Origin: Coenobita brevimanus
Lineage: Eukaryota > Arthropoda > Malacostraca > Decapoda > Coenobitidae
DNA: 64,000 nucleotides
Direction of reading: 5' to 3'
NCBI GenBank assembly: GCA_032717465.1
Contig: CM064697.1
Span: 8,687,140-8,751,139 of the forward strand
The position numbers were made by a program, and so were the translations under genes. The notes beneath the pieces are model-generated. The model did no database searches. It was not told the origin of the DNA and saw only the letters and a list, made by a program, of their open reading frames with translations. Shown here piece after piece: positions 39,292 to 49,768 of this stretch (positions are counted from its first letter, which is position 1; every line of letters starts with the position of its first letter).

Positions 39292-39650
39292 GCTGAATGG
39301 AAAACGAAGGAAGTGGAAATGTAATAGTGGGTGAAAAATAGGCAGAGCTGAATGGGAAACGAAGGAAGTGGAAATGTAATAGTGGATGAAAAATAGGCAG
39401 AGCTGAATGGAAAACGTATAAGTGGAAATGTGATACTGAGTGAAAAATAGGCAGAGCTGAATGGAAAACGTATAAGTGGAAATGTGATACTGAGTGAAAA
39501 ATAGGCACAGCTGAATGGGAAACGTAGGAGGTGGAAATGTAATATCAGGTGAAAAACGTAGGAAGTGGAGATGTGATATTGGGTGAAAAATAGGGAGAGC
39601 TGAATGGAAAACGCAGGAAGTGGGAATGTGATATTGGGTGAAAAATAAAA
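39292..39650. repeat. 54/55-bp tandem repeat, 6-7 copies
   Basis: GCTGAATGG starts units at 39292, 39347, 39402, 39456, 39510 and 39600. Spacings are 55, 55, 54, 54 and 90; the last reflects one full and one truncated copy. Units contain AAGTGGAAATG and GTGAAAAATAGGCAGA. Two sub-types are visible: GAAGGAAGTGG (55 bp) and GTATAAGTGG (54 bp). The 236-codon minus-strand frame across it (39058-39768) is a periodic translation of the repeat, not a gene. Confidence 0.92.
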
Positions 39651-39965
39651 CGATGAAAATATGATAGAGGCGGCTCGATATGATCTGGGAACCGAAGCGG
39701 CCAGCCAATCTAAGGGTTTTACGAGCTAACTTTTTACTCAAGTTTCCAATCGCTAAGGAAAACTTCATAACAACTTCGCCAGAAAAAAATTAGAATGGAT
39801 CTATTTCTCTTTATCTTACTTCCTGAAATGGGAGATCTGAATCGAGTGGAGAATTGCAAATAAGAATGGTAATTTCATAAAGCAATGTCTGTATAAAGTC
39901 ATAAGGTGCTAATTTTGCGTCATTTTTTTTAACAGGAGTATATTCATGCTCGCAAAGAATAGTAC

Positions 39966-40114
<149 letters not shown>

Positions 40115-40344
40115 GGCGCCGGCCGAGGGTCACGTACTCAAGGCACTGATAAGCCGGGTAAAGGCTGCGTTATGACTCTGAATTAATTTTTGCCCAAGTG
40201 TTTACGCCAAGCCTCGTTAGAATTATTCATTGACTAAACACAGCAGTTAAATTTACGGGCAGTTGGGCAGCAGGATAGTCTGAAACTAAAGAAAGAAAAT
40301 AAAGACGACTGTTAGGCAAGGAGGAACTATTTCATCCAAGTTAC

Positions 40345-41156
40345 TCACCGCATACCACAAGAAAGCTTTCAAGAGATTTATAGTGGGATAATAAAGGTAT
40401 TAAAATCAACGATGGACGACTGGTGAACCATGATTTCCTGATATCTTTTTGGTGAAGTGCGGGAGGAACTTTAAGAAATGATACTTGAGCTGAAATGGAG
40501 ATTTGATACATAGGCTTGAAGATGAATACGGAGAAGATAAAATTTGTTAAGTTTATCAGACATACCGGTACTCATTTCTTGTGTTAAAGAGTACATATAC
40601 CTAAGGAGGGCACTTACGTGAGTTGTGGTTCATGCCAACGACCGGGAATGGAATGAAGGGGTTTGGATAAAATAAAAAGCCTAACATCATAAAGGATACG
40701 AAACTGTGATGTGTCAAAAGTGGTGGGGATGGAAGTAATGTGTCCTTTCTGTTCTAGCGTAAGTATTGCAAACGTGGTCAAACAAAATCCTTGGAATGTA
40801 AACTTCAGGCATGTTCACACAGGAACGGAAAGGATCATGTTAGATGTCACACGGAGGAAAAAAAGGGGGGAGGGTGGTTCCACAATAAGGGAAAAAGGTG
40901 CAGTACAAGATGCAAACATTAAATTACAGAACAGAAATGGATGTGGACAGGTAATGATCTTCGAAGGACAGATAGGATGGACAGCTACTAACAGGGGGAA
41001 ACCCGGATATGAAGGAACAGGAGGAAGTAGACTGGATAAGATGGAGAGATCAGATTCGGAGATTTGCTGGGACGGGATGGCACAAACTAGGTCAAATTGG
41101 AGAAAGATCGGAGAAGCCTTTGGCGCGTTGAGAACTGTCCCTGGCCGTTGATGAAA
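40345..41156 (+). pseudogene. Degenerate 3' part of an RTE-like non-LTR retrotransposon (reverse transcriptase and C-terminus)
   Basis: Translated words match the order seen in RTE-type LINE polymerases. First comes a WDNKGIKIN stretch (around 40385-40410, the segment just before the usual FADD box). The FADD region itself is damaged (NHDF then LIS). Next are IGLKMNTEKIKF (40510-40548), a KEYIYL patch (about 40585), ERIMLDVTRRKK near 40830 and a TIREKGAVQDANIKLQ patch. WIRWRDQIRRFAGTGWHKL follows near 41035-41090, with a frame change into WRKIGEAF and a stop at about 41149-41151. The motifs lie in more than one frame with several stops, and the span is shorter than the roughly 1 kb expected, so it is a dead relic with deletions. 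The 146-codon open frame 40711-41151 is part of it. The clade assignment is from memory of motifs; an intact endonuclease half is absent. Confidence 0.7.
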
Positions 41157-41190
41157 ATGAAAATGATGATGATGATGATGATGATGATAT
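41151..41190 (+). repeat. (GAT)n tail of the RTE-like relic
   Basis: GATGAAAATGAAAATGATG and about eight further GAT units follow directly after the terminal stop of the LINE relic. RTE-clade elements commonly end in short tandem repeats instead of poly(A), so this is the likely 3' end of the element. Confidence 0.65.
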
Positions 41191-41840
41191 GAACTGGCAA
41201 GGATGAGATGCAAGGGAGTCTCCTACGCCCACGACAGTAGTAATGAACACTGCAAAATACATACTGGCAAGAAAAAGGCGTAAAGAAGCATATTAAAACA
41301 ATGAGACTTTTAGCCTACTATAAGAATAAAAAAATGTATGCTGGTAAAGAAGCGATGGCGATCCTCAAAAACTCACAGAAATATTTAGGTATCATAAGAA
41401 AAAATAAATGACAACGAAGACATACAAGACTGCTAAAAACCACACGAATACTCTGGCCACTGTCTGCTTCCCACCCCTCCCCACCTCCCCAACCATGCCA
41501 GTGTATATTTACTACCGCAGGGGGTAAGCAATCCGTCGTGGCACAAGCGCTTGTTTGTCATGTTCTGTCGTCTGCTGGGGCCTGTAGTGAATGGGACCTG
41601 GTATATCTTGGTCTCTTTTCTGAGGAAGGATACATGTGGTTAGTACAATAGCAGGCGTTCAGAAAAGTATTTAAAATATGAACCGGTATTGATAATTTCC
41701 ATCATCTTCTGAGACACTGCTGGGTGAAGTTAGGTACATTTTAATTAGTTTTGAGAGGAAATATAAATAAGGCTACTAATGAGTCGTTTAGAATATATTA
41801 AGAGATGAAGTATTGATAAATGTATTCGTCTGTTAAATGC
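41191..41840. other. Unique sequence, no gene recognised
   Basis: Mixed-composition DNA to the right of the LINE tail, containing no array or motif I recognise. Confidence 0.45.
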
Positions 41841-41844
41841 TTCA

Positions 41845-42190
41845 TCCCATAATTAAAGAAAATCGCCTGGGGCTTAAAAATAAAAATTACATCTTTGAGT
41901 TCAAGGGAGTAAAATTACTGATGGGAAAGACTGGGCACATTCCAGTCGGTTTTATGAGGGAAGATGGATATAGGTGGTACAATGGTGGGTAACTAGACAA
42001 ACCATTGAATGTGTGTGGAGGATTTCCATCTCCAAAGTATTTTACTCAGTTCAGGGGAGATTGTCCAAACTGGAAAGATCGGTTATGACCCTAATGAACT
42101 CTTTTACTATTAATGTGCTCCCCTAGGTTGAAAACACTGTCAGGGTGTAAACAAAAAATAAATAACATGGAAAGCCTCGTACTGAAGGGA
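41845..42190. repeat. Cluster of family P copies, degenerate
   Basis: Forward core CCATAATTAAAGAAAATCGC at 41848-41867, reverse core CCAGTCGGTTTTATGAGGG at 41942-41960, reverse core CCAAAGTATTTTACTCAGTT at 42032-42051, forward-like core GGTTGAAAACACTGTCAGGG at 42126-42145, and the closing motif ACTGAAGGGATTAAG at 42181. The last two cores form one inverted pair about 95 bp apart. Confidence 0.5.
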
Positions 42191-42229
42191 TTAAGTCAGA
42201 AATAGGTTGGACATAAGCACATCAACATA

Positions 42230-42600
42230 CAATAAGGTAAGGTGAGCAACAAACAAGGTCAAAGAAGAGGCACATTCAAGAAAAGGGTAGGCCATATACA
42301 GTGAGGCAGACTCATAATAAGGGGTAGGTCATACAAGGTGAGGCATGCCATAGAGTGAGGATAATTGAGAGACATATCAGGCTAAGAGACAAGGCAGACC
42401 ATAAAGTGAGGTAAGATGTAAAGGGAGGCAGGCTATAGGGTGAAGTAAGATGAGAGACAGGCTGTTGGGTGAGGTAAGACGGGAGACAGGCTATAGGATG
42501 AGGTAAGATGTAGACTGAGGCAGGCTACAGGGTGAGGCAGACTATAAGGTAAGGCAGGATGAGCAACAAACCAGGCTTAAAGGAGAGGTATAGCACAGCA
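42230..42600. repeat. Degenerate ~30-bp tandem repeat (GAGGTAAGATG / GGCAGGCTATAGGG)
   Basis: Words such as GTGAGGTAAGATG, GAGACAGGCTATAGG and GGCAGACTATAAGG recur at irregular 28-35-bp spacing, clearest between 42390 and 42560. AGGATGAGCAACAAACCAGG near 42546 echoes GGTGAGCAACAAACAAGGTC near 42241. Confidence 0.6.
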
Positions 42601-43340
42601 TCAAGCAAAGTGAGCAAGGAGACAAGCTCAAGGGAGAGGCAGGGGCTTTCAGAAAGAGGCAGGGGGAGGCAGAGGTGCGAGAACAGCTGGTAGAGAGCGA
42701 GGGTCACATCCCAGATGCCGCTGATGAAAGGGAGACACAGAGGTGAAGAGAAGAGAGGTAGAAGGTAAAAGACGTGAGGGAATGAGACAGAAAAGGGCGA
42801 GGAAGAGATGGACGGGGGTGGGATAGAGGTAACGGAGAGGGAGGGAGCAGTAGAGTGTAACAGAGAGGGGTAACAGAAATATGGGGTAGGGAGGAAAGAC
42901 AGAGAGGGGGGGGGGTACAGTATAGGTGAGTGAGTGAAGGGACAGTAAGAAAAATTTCCTTGCATCTTGAAAATCCCTCCCTCAACCCCAAACTTCTTTT
43001 CATCTCTTAATCTGCCTCACTTGCCAACCTTCCTTAAGTATTAATCCTTTCTCATCTTTCAGCTTTCCACTTTCATCCCCTTTTTCATTTCTCGACTCTT
43101 CCTCATATTTTAACCTTCCTATCTCTTCCTCACCTCTCAACTTTCCAATCTCAACTCTTCCTCACTCTCAAACCCGTTCTCATTTCTAAGCTTTCCTCGC
43201 TTCTTAATCTCTCTTCCACAACTGGCGGCTATTTTCTCCTAACCCTCTTCATCCATACCCGTTCTCACCTCTCGACCTTCCTACTCAACCCGTTCCAATC
43301 TCACCTTCTTTCAATCCTCTCTAATCCCAAAACCCGTCAT
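42600..43340. other. Purine tract switching to pyrimidine tract
   Basis: G/A-rich to about 42950, then C/T-rich from 42960 with CTTCCTCA- and CTCAACTTTCC-type words. The opposed frames at 42525-43003 on the minus strand are artefacts. Confidence 0.6.
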
Positions 43341-43343
43341 CAC

Positions 43344-43344
<1 letters not shown>

Positions 43345-43412
<68 letters not shown>
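43345..43412. repeat. (CT)n microsatellite
   Basis: CT array with CACA and TTT interruptions at its left end. Confidence 0.95.
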
Positions 43413-43418
<6 letters not shown>

Positions 43419-43885
43419 TACACCCCATCTGACGTCACCACCTCCATATCTTCACCTAAGTGGCTGGGGAGGAATGCTTTTGAAGTCGGCAATGTTTTGG
43501 ACTCTTTCTCTCCCCACCAAAGGGAAAATTGAGCCCGAAGACATTTTAAAGAAGGGTAACTATCTTGGGGGAAAAAATAGTCTCTCTCCTTTTACAACAG
43601 CTTAACCTTTTTTTCCTCCAAGAGTTCATAGGCTGGGCTGCTCCATCCTTTTAGCCTCTCTCTTTTTATAGGCCTATACAAACACCAGGCTTACCATCTA
43701 GGCCTCTGTTAAGTGTGCCGATTTTTTTTTGTTCCTCTTCATTACTATTATTCTAAATTTTGTTCCTGTATTCGCCAAATAATTCGACTGAGTTTAAGTG
43801 ATATCTTTTGCAATGCAGGGTTTTGGAACAATCCTTAGCTCATGTAGTTGAATAATGCCCACCCCCCTCCTCGTTTCTTATCTAA
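43413..43885. other. Unique sequence with weak family P remnants
   Basis: AATAATTCGACTGAGTTTAA near 43779 faintly resembles a forward family P core. No gene is recognised. Confidence 0.35.
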
Positions 43886-43887
43886 CT

Positions 43888-44020
43888 ACCTCCAGACAAC
43901 TTTTATTCGACTGGAGAATTCTCAAAGCCAAGAGTAAGAAACAATCCACATTATATCCTTCAGTACTATATTTTACTCTAATCCTGCCACCGCTTGACGA
44001 GTTGAATTAGCCTCGTGAAA
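43888..44020. repeat. Palindromic family P, copy with both cores
   Basis: Reverse core CTCCAGACAACTTTTATTCG at 43890-43909 and forward core GAGTTGAATTAGCCTCGTG at 43999-44017, about 109 bp apart. ATCCTTCAGTACTA, the interior motif in a good form, lies at about 43957-43970. Confidence 0.65.
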
Positions 44021-44380
44021 GGGCTAAACTGTTCTCATTTAAAGGCCTAAAAAAAAAGGAAGGAGGAAATTTACCAACTCGGCTCCCGTTGTGTATGCAT
44101 TTTATTTTCCATTTTTTTTTTCTTACAGGGTTATGGTTCCCCCTCTAAAAACCCTCTCCTGTGAACCTTTGAGTTTTGTTTACATGTTCTGACGACAAAT
44201 GCTCTCAGGGGAGGTCACAAGTTATGGCAATTTATGGCTCCCGTTCACACCCTCACACTAAGGAATGCCACTCGAAAATGGCGAAATGGAGACGCCCTTC
44301 TTTTTTGGCTAATTGTCTATAATGTAGCAAGCAGAGGAGGGAGAGGAAATAGCAACGGAGATGAAAGGAGAGGGGGGGCA

Positions 44381-44387
<7 letters not shown>

Positions 44388-44424
<37 letters not shown>
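44388..44424. repeat. (GA)n microsatellite
   Basis: About 18 GA units. Confidence 0.96.
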
Positions 44425-44427
<3 letters not shown>

Positions 44428-44583
44428 ACGCAGTCGACAAGAAAGGTAATCATGCAGAAATGCCGTATGTCATATCAAAAGAGAAAGAAATACCAATGTG
44501 AGAGAGAAAAAAGAAAAAGAAAAGAAAGGAAACTAAGAGCACAAAGCTTAAATGTCAAGAAATACCTTAAGTTTATGAGAAGA

Positions 44584-44697
44584 GAGAGTGAGCCGTGATA
44601 GGGAGAGTGAGGGGTGGTGGGGAGAGTGACGGGTGGTGGGGAGAGTGAGGGGTGGTGGGGAGAGTGACGGGTGGTGGGGAGAGTGAGGGGTGGTGGG
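44584..44697. repeat. 19-bp minisatellite with alternating A/B units (38-bp dimer)
   Basis: GAGAGTGA starts at 44603, 44622, 44641, 44660 and 44679 (exact 19-bp steps), with a diverged copy at 44584. The following bases alternate strictly: GGGGTGGTGGG, CGGGTGGTGGG, GGGGTGGTGGG, CGGGTGGTGGG, GGGGTGGTGGG. The evolving unit is therefore a 38-bp dimer. Confidence 0.95.
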
Positions 44698-44699
44698 AA

Positions 44700-45040
44700 G
44701 ACTGAGGATGTGGGAGAGATGGGTGATAGACGGCTGTACTGTAGAGGGGAAAGCAGTGACAGGCCAGCATGTGCACCCATCCAATAAAGTCCTCTCAGTA
44801 GACCCGCCTGAGTATGGGCCGAGCCAGTGGTGATCCTAAGCCCTACGGAACACTTGCCTTCAGGTCTCGTAAAACTATGGCTTGAACGTGTGTATAGTAA
44901 CGCAGCCAGTCCGTGTTAGGTGTGTGCAAACCGACCGCTACAATAAAACATAATGGAGTTCAGTGCCTCTTTTACAAATTTGGGGCTGCAACCTATCAAA
45001 GCGAGGTTACATTTCCAGTTGGCTTGATAATTACTAAACC
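44700..45040. other. Unique sequence, no gene recognised
   Basis: Mixed composition without arrays. It may include the left part of the following family Q element. Confidence 0.4.
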
Positions 45041-45042
45041 CT

Positions 45043-45142
45043 ATTCACCTTAACTTGGCCCAGATTTTCGTCCTTTTGCAGCTTATTTTAGGTAACTGAG
45101 TGGCGGACGATGACGATGCTACGGTCCAACATACTTTCCATA
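45043..45142 (+). repeat. Dispersed repeat (family Q), copy 2
   Basis: TTCACCTTAACTTGGCCCAG, GATTTTCGTCCTTTTGCAGC and TACCACTTCTTCGC correspond in order and spacing to 36642-36752. It leads directly into the 109-bp tandem at 45143, whose first bases are also present at the end of copy 1. Confidence 0.7.
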
Positions 45143-45358
45143 CCACTTCTTCGCGGCTAGCATCATACTCTAGCCTTCATCTCTTGTTATGGCTCAGCAT
45201 TCAGGATGGAGAGTTGGCAGTTTTCGGCCAAGTTACCGTAAAAGGGGCATTGCACTTCTTCGCGACTAGCATCATATTCTAGTGTTCATCTGTTGTTACA
45301 GCTTGGAATTTATGATGGACAGATGGCAATTTTGGTCCAAGTTAACATAAAAGGGGTA
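45143..45358 (+). repeat. 109-bp tandem repeat, 2 copies
   Basis: Copy A 45143-45249 and copy B 45252-45358 share CACTTCTTCGCGRCTAGCAT, CATCATAYTCTAG, TCTTGTTAT/TGTTGTTACAGCT, GGATGGA/GATGGACAGA, CAATTTTGGTCCAAGTTA-like words and AAAAGGGG in the same order. Identity is about 80% by eye. It seems to be an expansion of the right part of family Q. Confidence 0.88.
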
Positions 45359-46329
<971 letters not shown>

Positions 46330-46468
46330 GGGAGGGGTTGCATGTGTGTGTGGGTGGCTGGGGTTCTCACTTTGCCCTTCTTATTCTGATCAATCTAATA
46401 AGACGTGGGGACATATATGATGACGATAAGGAGATATTTAGCAGATCCCTGAGAGTTAAATGGGATGC

Positions 46469-46473
<5 letters not shown>

Positions 46474-46534
<61 letters not shown>

Positions 46535-46565
46535 CCCAGTAATAGCAGGGCAGCGGATTACTTGT

Positions 46566-46607
<42 letters not shown>
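46474..46607. repeat. Opposed (GA)n and (CT)n microsatellites
   Basis: About 28 GA units at 46474-46530 and about 18 CT units at 46571-46607, 40 bp apart. Together they form a long imperfect inverted repeat able to make a stem-loop. Confidence 0.95.
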
Positions 46608-46609
<2 letters not shown>

Positions 46610-46957
46610 ACTCTATATCTGTTTGGTTTACCACTATCCTCGTTATCCCATTGATTTATAACGTTAGTATCATCAGTTACGAAGTCCACTTTCCTAACCA
46701 TCCTTCAGCCTGTTTCCGTAGCCATTTCTATCTATCTATCTATCCTGTATATCTACCTACCTCCTAACGTCCTTGAACTTTAACCCTTCCACGCCCTCAC
46801 GACACTACACAGAGATAAGAGCTGATAAGGCAGGATAACTAGACCACAAATAAAGAAGTGTACTGTACTCTGAGTGGTTATAATCGTACCCTTCTCGTTT
46901 TTGCAGTCAGTTCTTTCCCACTTGGCTGATGAGACTGAAAGTGAGAAGTTGGATTAC

Positions 46958-47009
<52 letters not shown>

Positions 47010-47041
47010 TTGTTGTTGTTGTTGTTGTTGTTGTTGATGAC

Positions 47042-47078
<37 letters not shown>
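46958..47078. repeat. (GAT)n-(GTT)n-(GAT)n compound array
   Basis: About 17 GAT units, nine GTT units, then about 14 GAT units starting with GACGAT. Asp/Val, His/Gln and Met/Leu frames are artefacts. Confidence 0.96.
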
Positions 47079-47145
47079 TTTTTCGTAATTATTCACTTAC
47101 CGAATCTCCCAAATACATAGATAGATGCAGTACCTATCATTATAC

Positions 47146-47147
<2 letters not shown>

Positions 47148-47182
<35 letters not shown>
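47148..47182. repeat. (GA)n microsatellite
   Basis: About 17 GA units. Confidence 0.95.
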
Positions 47183-47183
<1 letters not shown>

Positions 47184-47359
47184 AATCCCTTGTACCCCAG
47201 CGCGTGAATGAATCCCACTAATCCTATCTTCTCTCATAAACAAAGATTTTTTCCACTCCAGTTTTATTTTTGCTCCTCCGCATCAGCATTAACGAAGGCA
47301 CCCAGGCCGCTCCCAAGTTCTCAGATTAGCTCAGGGTTTGTGCTTGTTTCCAGTGAATT

Positions 47360-47890
47360 TTTTTTTAATATGAACGTACCCTAGTTAGATCTAAGTTAGG
47401 TTAAGTTAGGCATCTTCAGAATCTAACTTTACCTTTTCACCTTGACTGGAAATGTTGACTGAATGTGAAAATTAATTTGGCTGGAGTCTGTAACCCATTC
47501 TGATCTTCCTTTATTTAATCTGAATGTTCCCTAGTTAGATCCGTTTTAGGTTATGTGATGGAACTTCAAATATTCACGTAATTTTTTCACCCCGAATGGA
47601 AATGCCGACCTATAGTGAAGATTTTGTCAGCTCCAGTTTTAAGTCCTCTCATTTTGCGGATATGACTTTCTTTAATCACAGCGTACGCGATAGTTTTATG
47701 ACACATAATTTCATGGTACACCGCTGAAAATATTTAACTGAAAATGAAATGGTGATGCCTTGTGGAGATTCTGATATTTTCTTCCTCTAAGCGTACCTTA
47801 TTAAATTCAAGGAAGCGGTAACCATATAATTTTAGTATCAAATGAGTTCGTGTACCGCTGACGATGACGAAACTATTATTACTACATTTT
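47360..47890. repeat. Diverged ~150-bp tandem, two clear and up to four copies
   Basis: TGAACGTACCCTAGTTAGAT (47371) and TGAATGTTCCCTAGTTAGAT (47521) begin two units sharing TTAGGTTA, CTTCA, CTTTTCACC/TTTTTCACC, GAATGGAAATG-like and GTGAA words in order, at an exact 150-bp offset. A third, weaker unit starts near 47671 (GCGTACGCGATAG) and a fourth near 47790 (GCGTACCTTATT). No coding motif. Confidence 0.6.
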
Positions 47891-48350
47891 TACATATGAA
47901 GATTTTGAAACGCAGAAATCTTTAAGTGTTTCGTTCCGAGGGCCACAACTTGCCTCTTTCTCAGATTCTTCATTCATTTCTTCTTCACTTCCCCAACATT
48001 AAAAAATACGGAGTTATACATTTTTCTTCTTCGCCAAACTTTTGCTCTTCTCTGCTCATTTTTTACCCTTCTTAACCAGCCTCTTAACATCTCGACTCAC
48101 TTCCTCTTCCTCTTCTTTACTAACCCCGCACTTTTCTTCACCAGCCTCTTAACCACTCGACTCCCTCTTACACTTCTTCACGAACCCCATACTCTTTTTC
48201 TCTAATCCTATTCTTTTTTTTTTTTTAATCTTTAACCCGAGTCTTCCTCTTTTTCGTACCCTCTTACACTCTTCGTCCTCTTCTGGTAAAGGATCCCCCC
48301 GCCCCCCCCTTTTTTATCTTCCCTATCGTCTCTACCCAGTCCAAAAGCTC
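47891..48350. other. T/C-leaning sequence, no gene recognised
   Basis: Repeated words such as CACTTCCTCTTCC, CACCAGCCTCTTAAC and CGACTC appear twice near 48080-48170 (CCAGCCTCTTAACATCTCGA and CCAGCCTCTTAACCACTCGA), suggesting a small ~65-bp duplication. Confidence 0.45.
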
Positions 48351-48352
48351 CT

Positions 48353-48354
<2 letters not shown>

Positions 48355-48441
<87 letters not shown>
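48355..48441. repeat. (CA)n-(CT)n compound microsatellite
   Basis: CA units at 48355-48404, then CT units at 48405-48441 with one TTT interruption. Confidence 0.96.
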
Positions 48442-48549
48442 ATCCACTTTCTGCCAATTCCTCCACCCAGGATCGTGTGTGGAATCCCCGGAGACTAGCC
48501 CTGCCTGTGAGAGCCGTAAGAGGGGGATAGGAAATTGAGTGAGCTTCAA

Positions 48550-48920
48550 GACGGATGGAGAGCAGGATGGAGGGGGTAGGAGGGTGGATGGTTAGATGGG
48601 CGGGGGACGGTGGATGGGTTGAAGGGCGGATGTCTGGATGGTGGATGAGTTGAAGGGTGGATGATTGGATGGTGGAAGGACAGGAGGGTGGATGGCTGGA
48701 TGATGGTGGGTTGCAGGAGAATGCATGGCGGAACGATGGATTGGTAGGACGATGGATGGTTGGATGGTGAATGGGTAGGAGTCTAGACTGTTGGTGGGAG
48801 GGTGAGTGGGTGGATAGTGAGACGAAAGGACTGTAGATGATTAGATGGTGGCTGGACTGGAATGGTGGACAGATAACTGGGTGAAGTAGACTGGTGAATG
48901 AATAAAGGGAGAGGCTGGAG
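48550..48920. repeat. Degenerate GGATG-type minisatellite
   Basis: Words such as GGATGGTTGGATGGTG, GATGGTGGATGAGTTGAAGG and GGATGATTGGATGGTGG fill the block with loose 30-40-bp periodicity. The Pro/His/Ser-rich minus frame at 48440-48925 is a shadow. Confidence 0.75.
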
Positions 48921-49097
48921 TGCAAGTGGATAGGGGTTAAAGTGCCTGGTCTTGACGGGAGACGAAGTGAGATCTACTCCTCTGAGTCAAAGTAAAATCT
49001 TCAAGTACTCCCTCTCTCTCACAACACAAAACCTCCTCAATCAACTCATGCCAGTCGAATGTGTGATAGAGAACACATAAAACACATACATATATAC

Positions 49098-49100
<3 letters not shown>

Positions 49101-49150
<50 letters not shown>
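49101..49150. repeat. (GA)n microsatellite
   Basis: About 25 GA units. Confidence 0.96.
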
Positions 49151-49153
<3 letters not shown>

Positions 49154-49387
49154 GTCAAGTACAGAAAACTTAAAAGGATGCAAAGAAATAAGAACTCTCC
49201 TTCCTTATGCAGCACATTCAAACAATAATCCATTCAATACCAACACTTCATCTATATTATTCTTACTTTAAAAGGCTGTATTGATTTTTCTCTTGGGAAG
49301 CATTATATACTAAGGTCCCCGCTTCAAAGGAACTACCAATAAACTGCATCAAAACCCCACCATTTTTTTTTTCCATCTTTTTCTTCA

Positions 49388-49425
49388 AACTGTCAGACGA
49401 TTTTATTCAGCCTGAGGGAGATTTC
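49388..49425 (-). repeat. Palindromic family P, half copy
   Basis: Excellent reverse core TCAGACGATTTTATTCAGCC at 49393-49412, followed by TGAGGGAGA. No partner core is seen where expected (about 49490). A 32-bp minisatellite occupies that position instead. Confidence 0.6.
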
Positions 49426-49480
49426 TTACAAAAATCTGAAAATCTCCTACTACAGTGTCTTCTCTTTCTCTTTCTTCCTT

Positions 49481-49768
49481 AAGTCTCCTCCAATTTTCTC
49501 TCTCCCCTGCCTAAGTCTCCTCCATTCTTTTCTCTCCCCTGACTAAGTCTCCTCCAATCTTTTCTCTCCCCTGCCCAAGTCTCCTCCATTCTTTTCTCTC
49601 CCCTGCCTAAGTCTCCTCCCTTCTTTTCTCTCCCCTGCCTAAGTCTCTTTCAATTTTTTCTCTCCCCTGCCTAAGTCTCCTCCATTCTTTTCTCTCCCCT
49701 GCCTAAGTCTCCTTCATCCTTTTCCCTCCCTTGCCCATGTTTCTTTCTTTTCTCTCCCTAGCTTATTT
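49481..49768. repeat. 32-bp minisatellite, 9 copies
   Basis: AAGTCT (last copy ATGTTT) starts at 49481, 49513, 49545, 49577, 49609, 49641, 49673, 49705 and 49737. Every step is exactly 32 bp. The unit reads AAGTCTCCTCCATTCTTTTC then TCTCCCCTGCCT with scattered substitutions but no indels between landmarks. Confidence 0.95.

Noticed and set aside
39058..39768. 236-codon minus-strand frame with internal protein repeats
   Set aside because: The repeats are the 54/55-bp DNA array. Unit lengths change by 1 bp and the frame survives only by lack of stops. No homology is recognised.
40711..41151. 146-codon + strand frame as an intact gene
   Set aside because: Its content matches the C-terminal part of an RTE-like polymerase, with motifs also in a neighbouring frame, so it is a fragment of a dead element.
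49481..49768. CRISPR-like regular 32-bp array
   Set aside because: Head-to-tail minisatellite with no unique spacers, in a pyrimidine domain.
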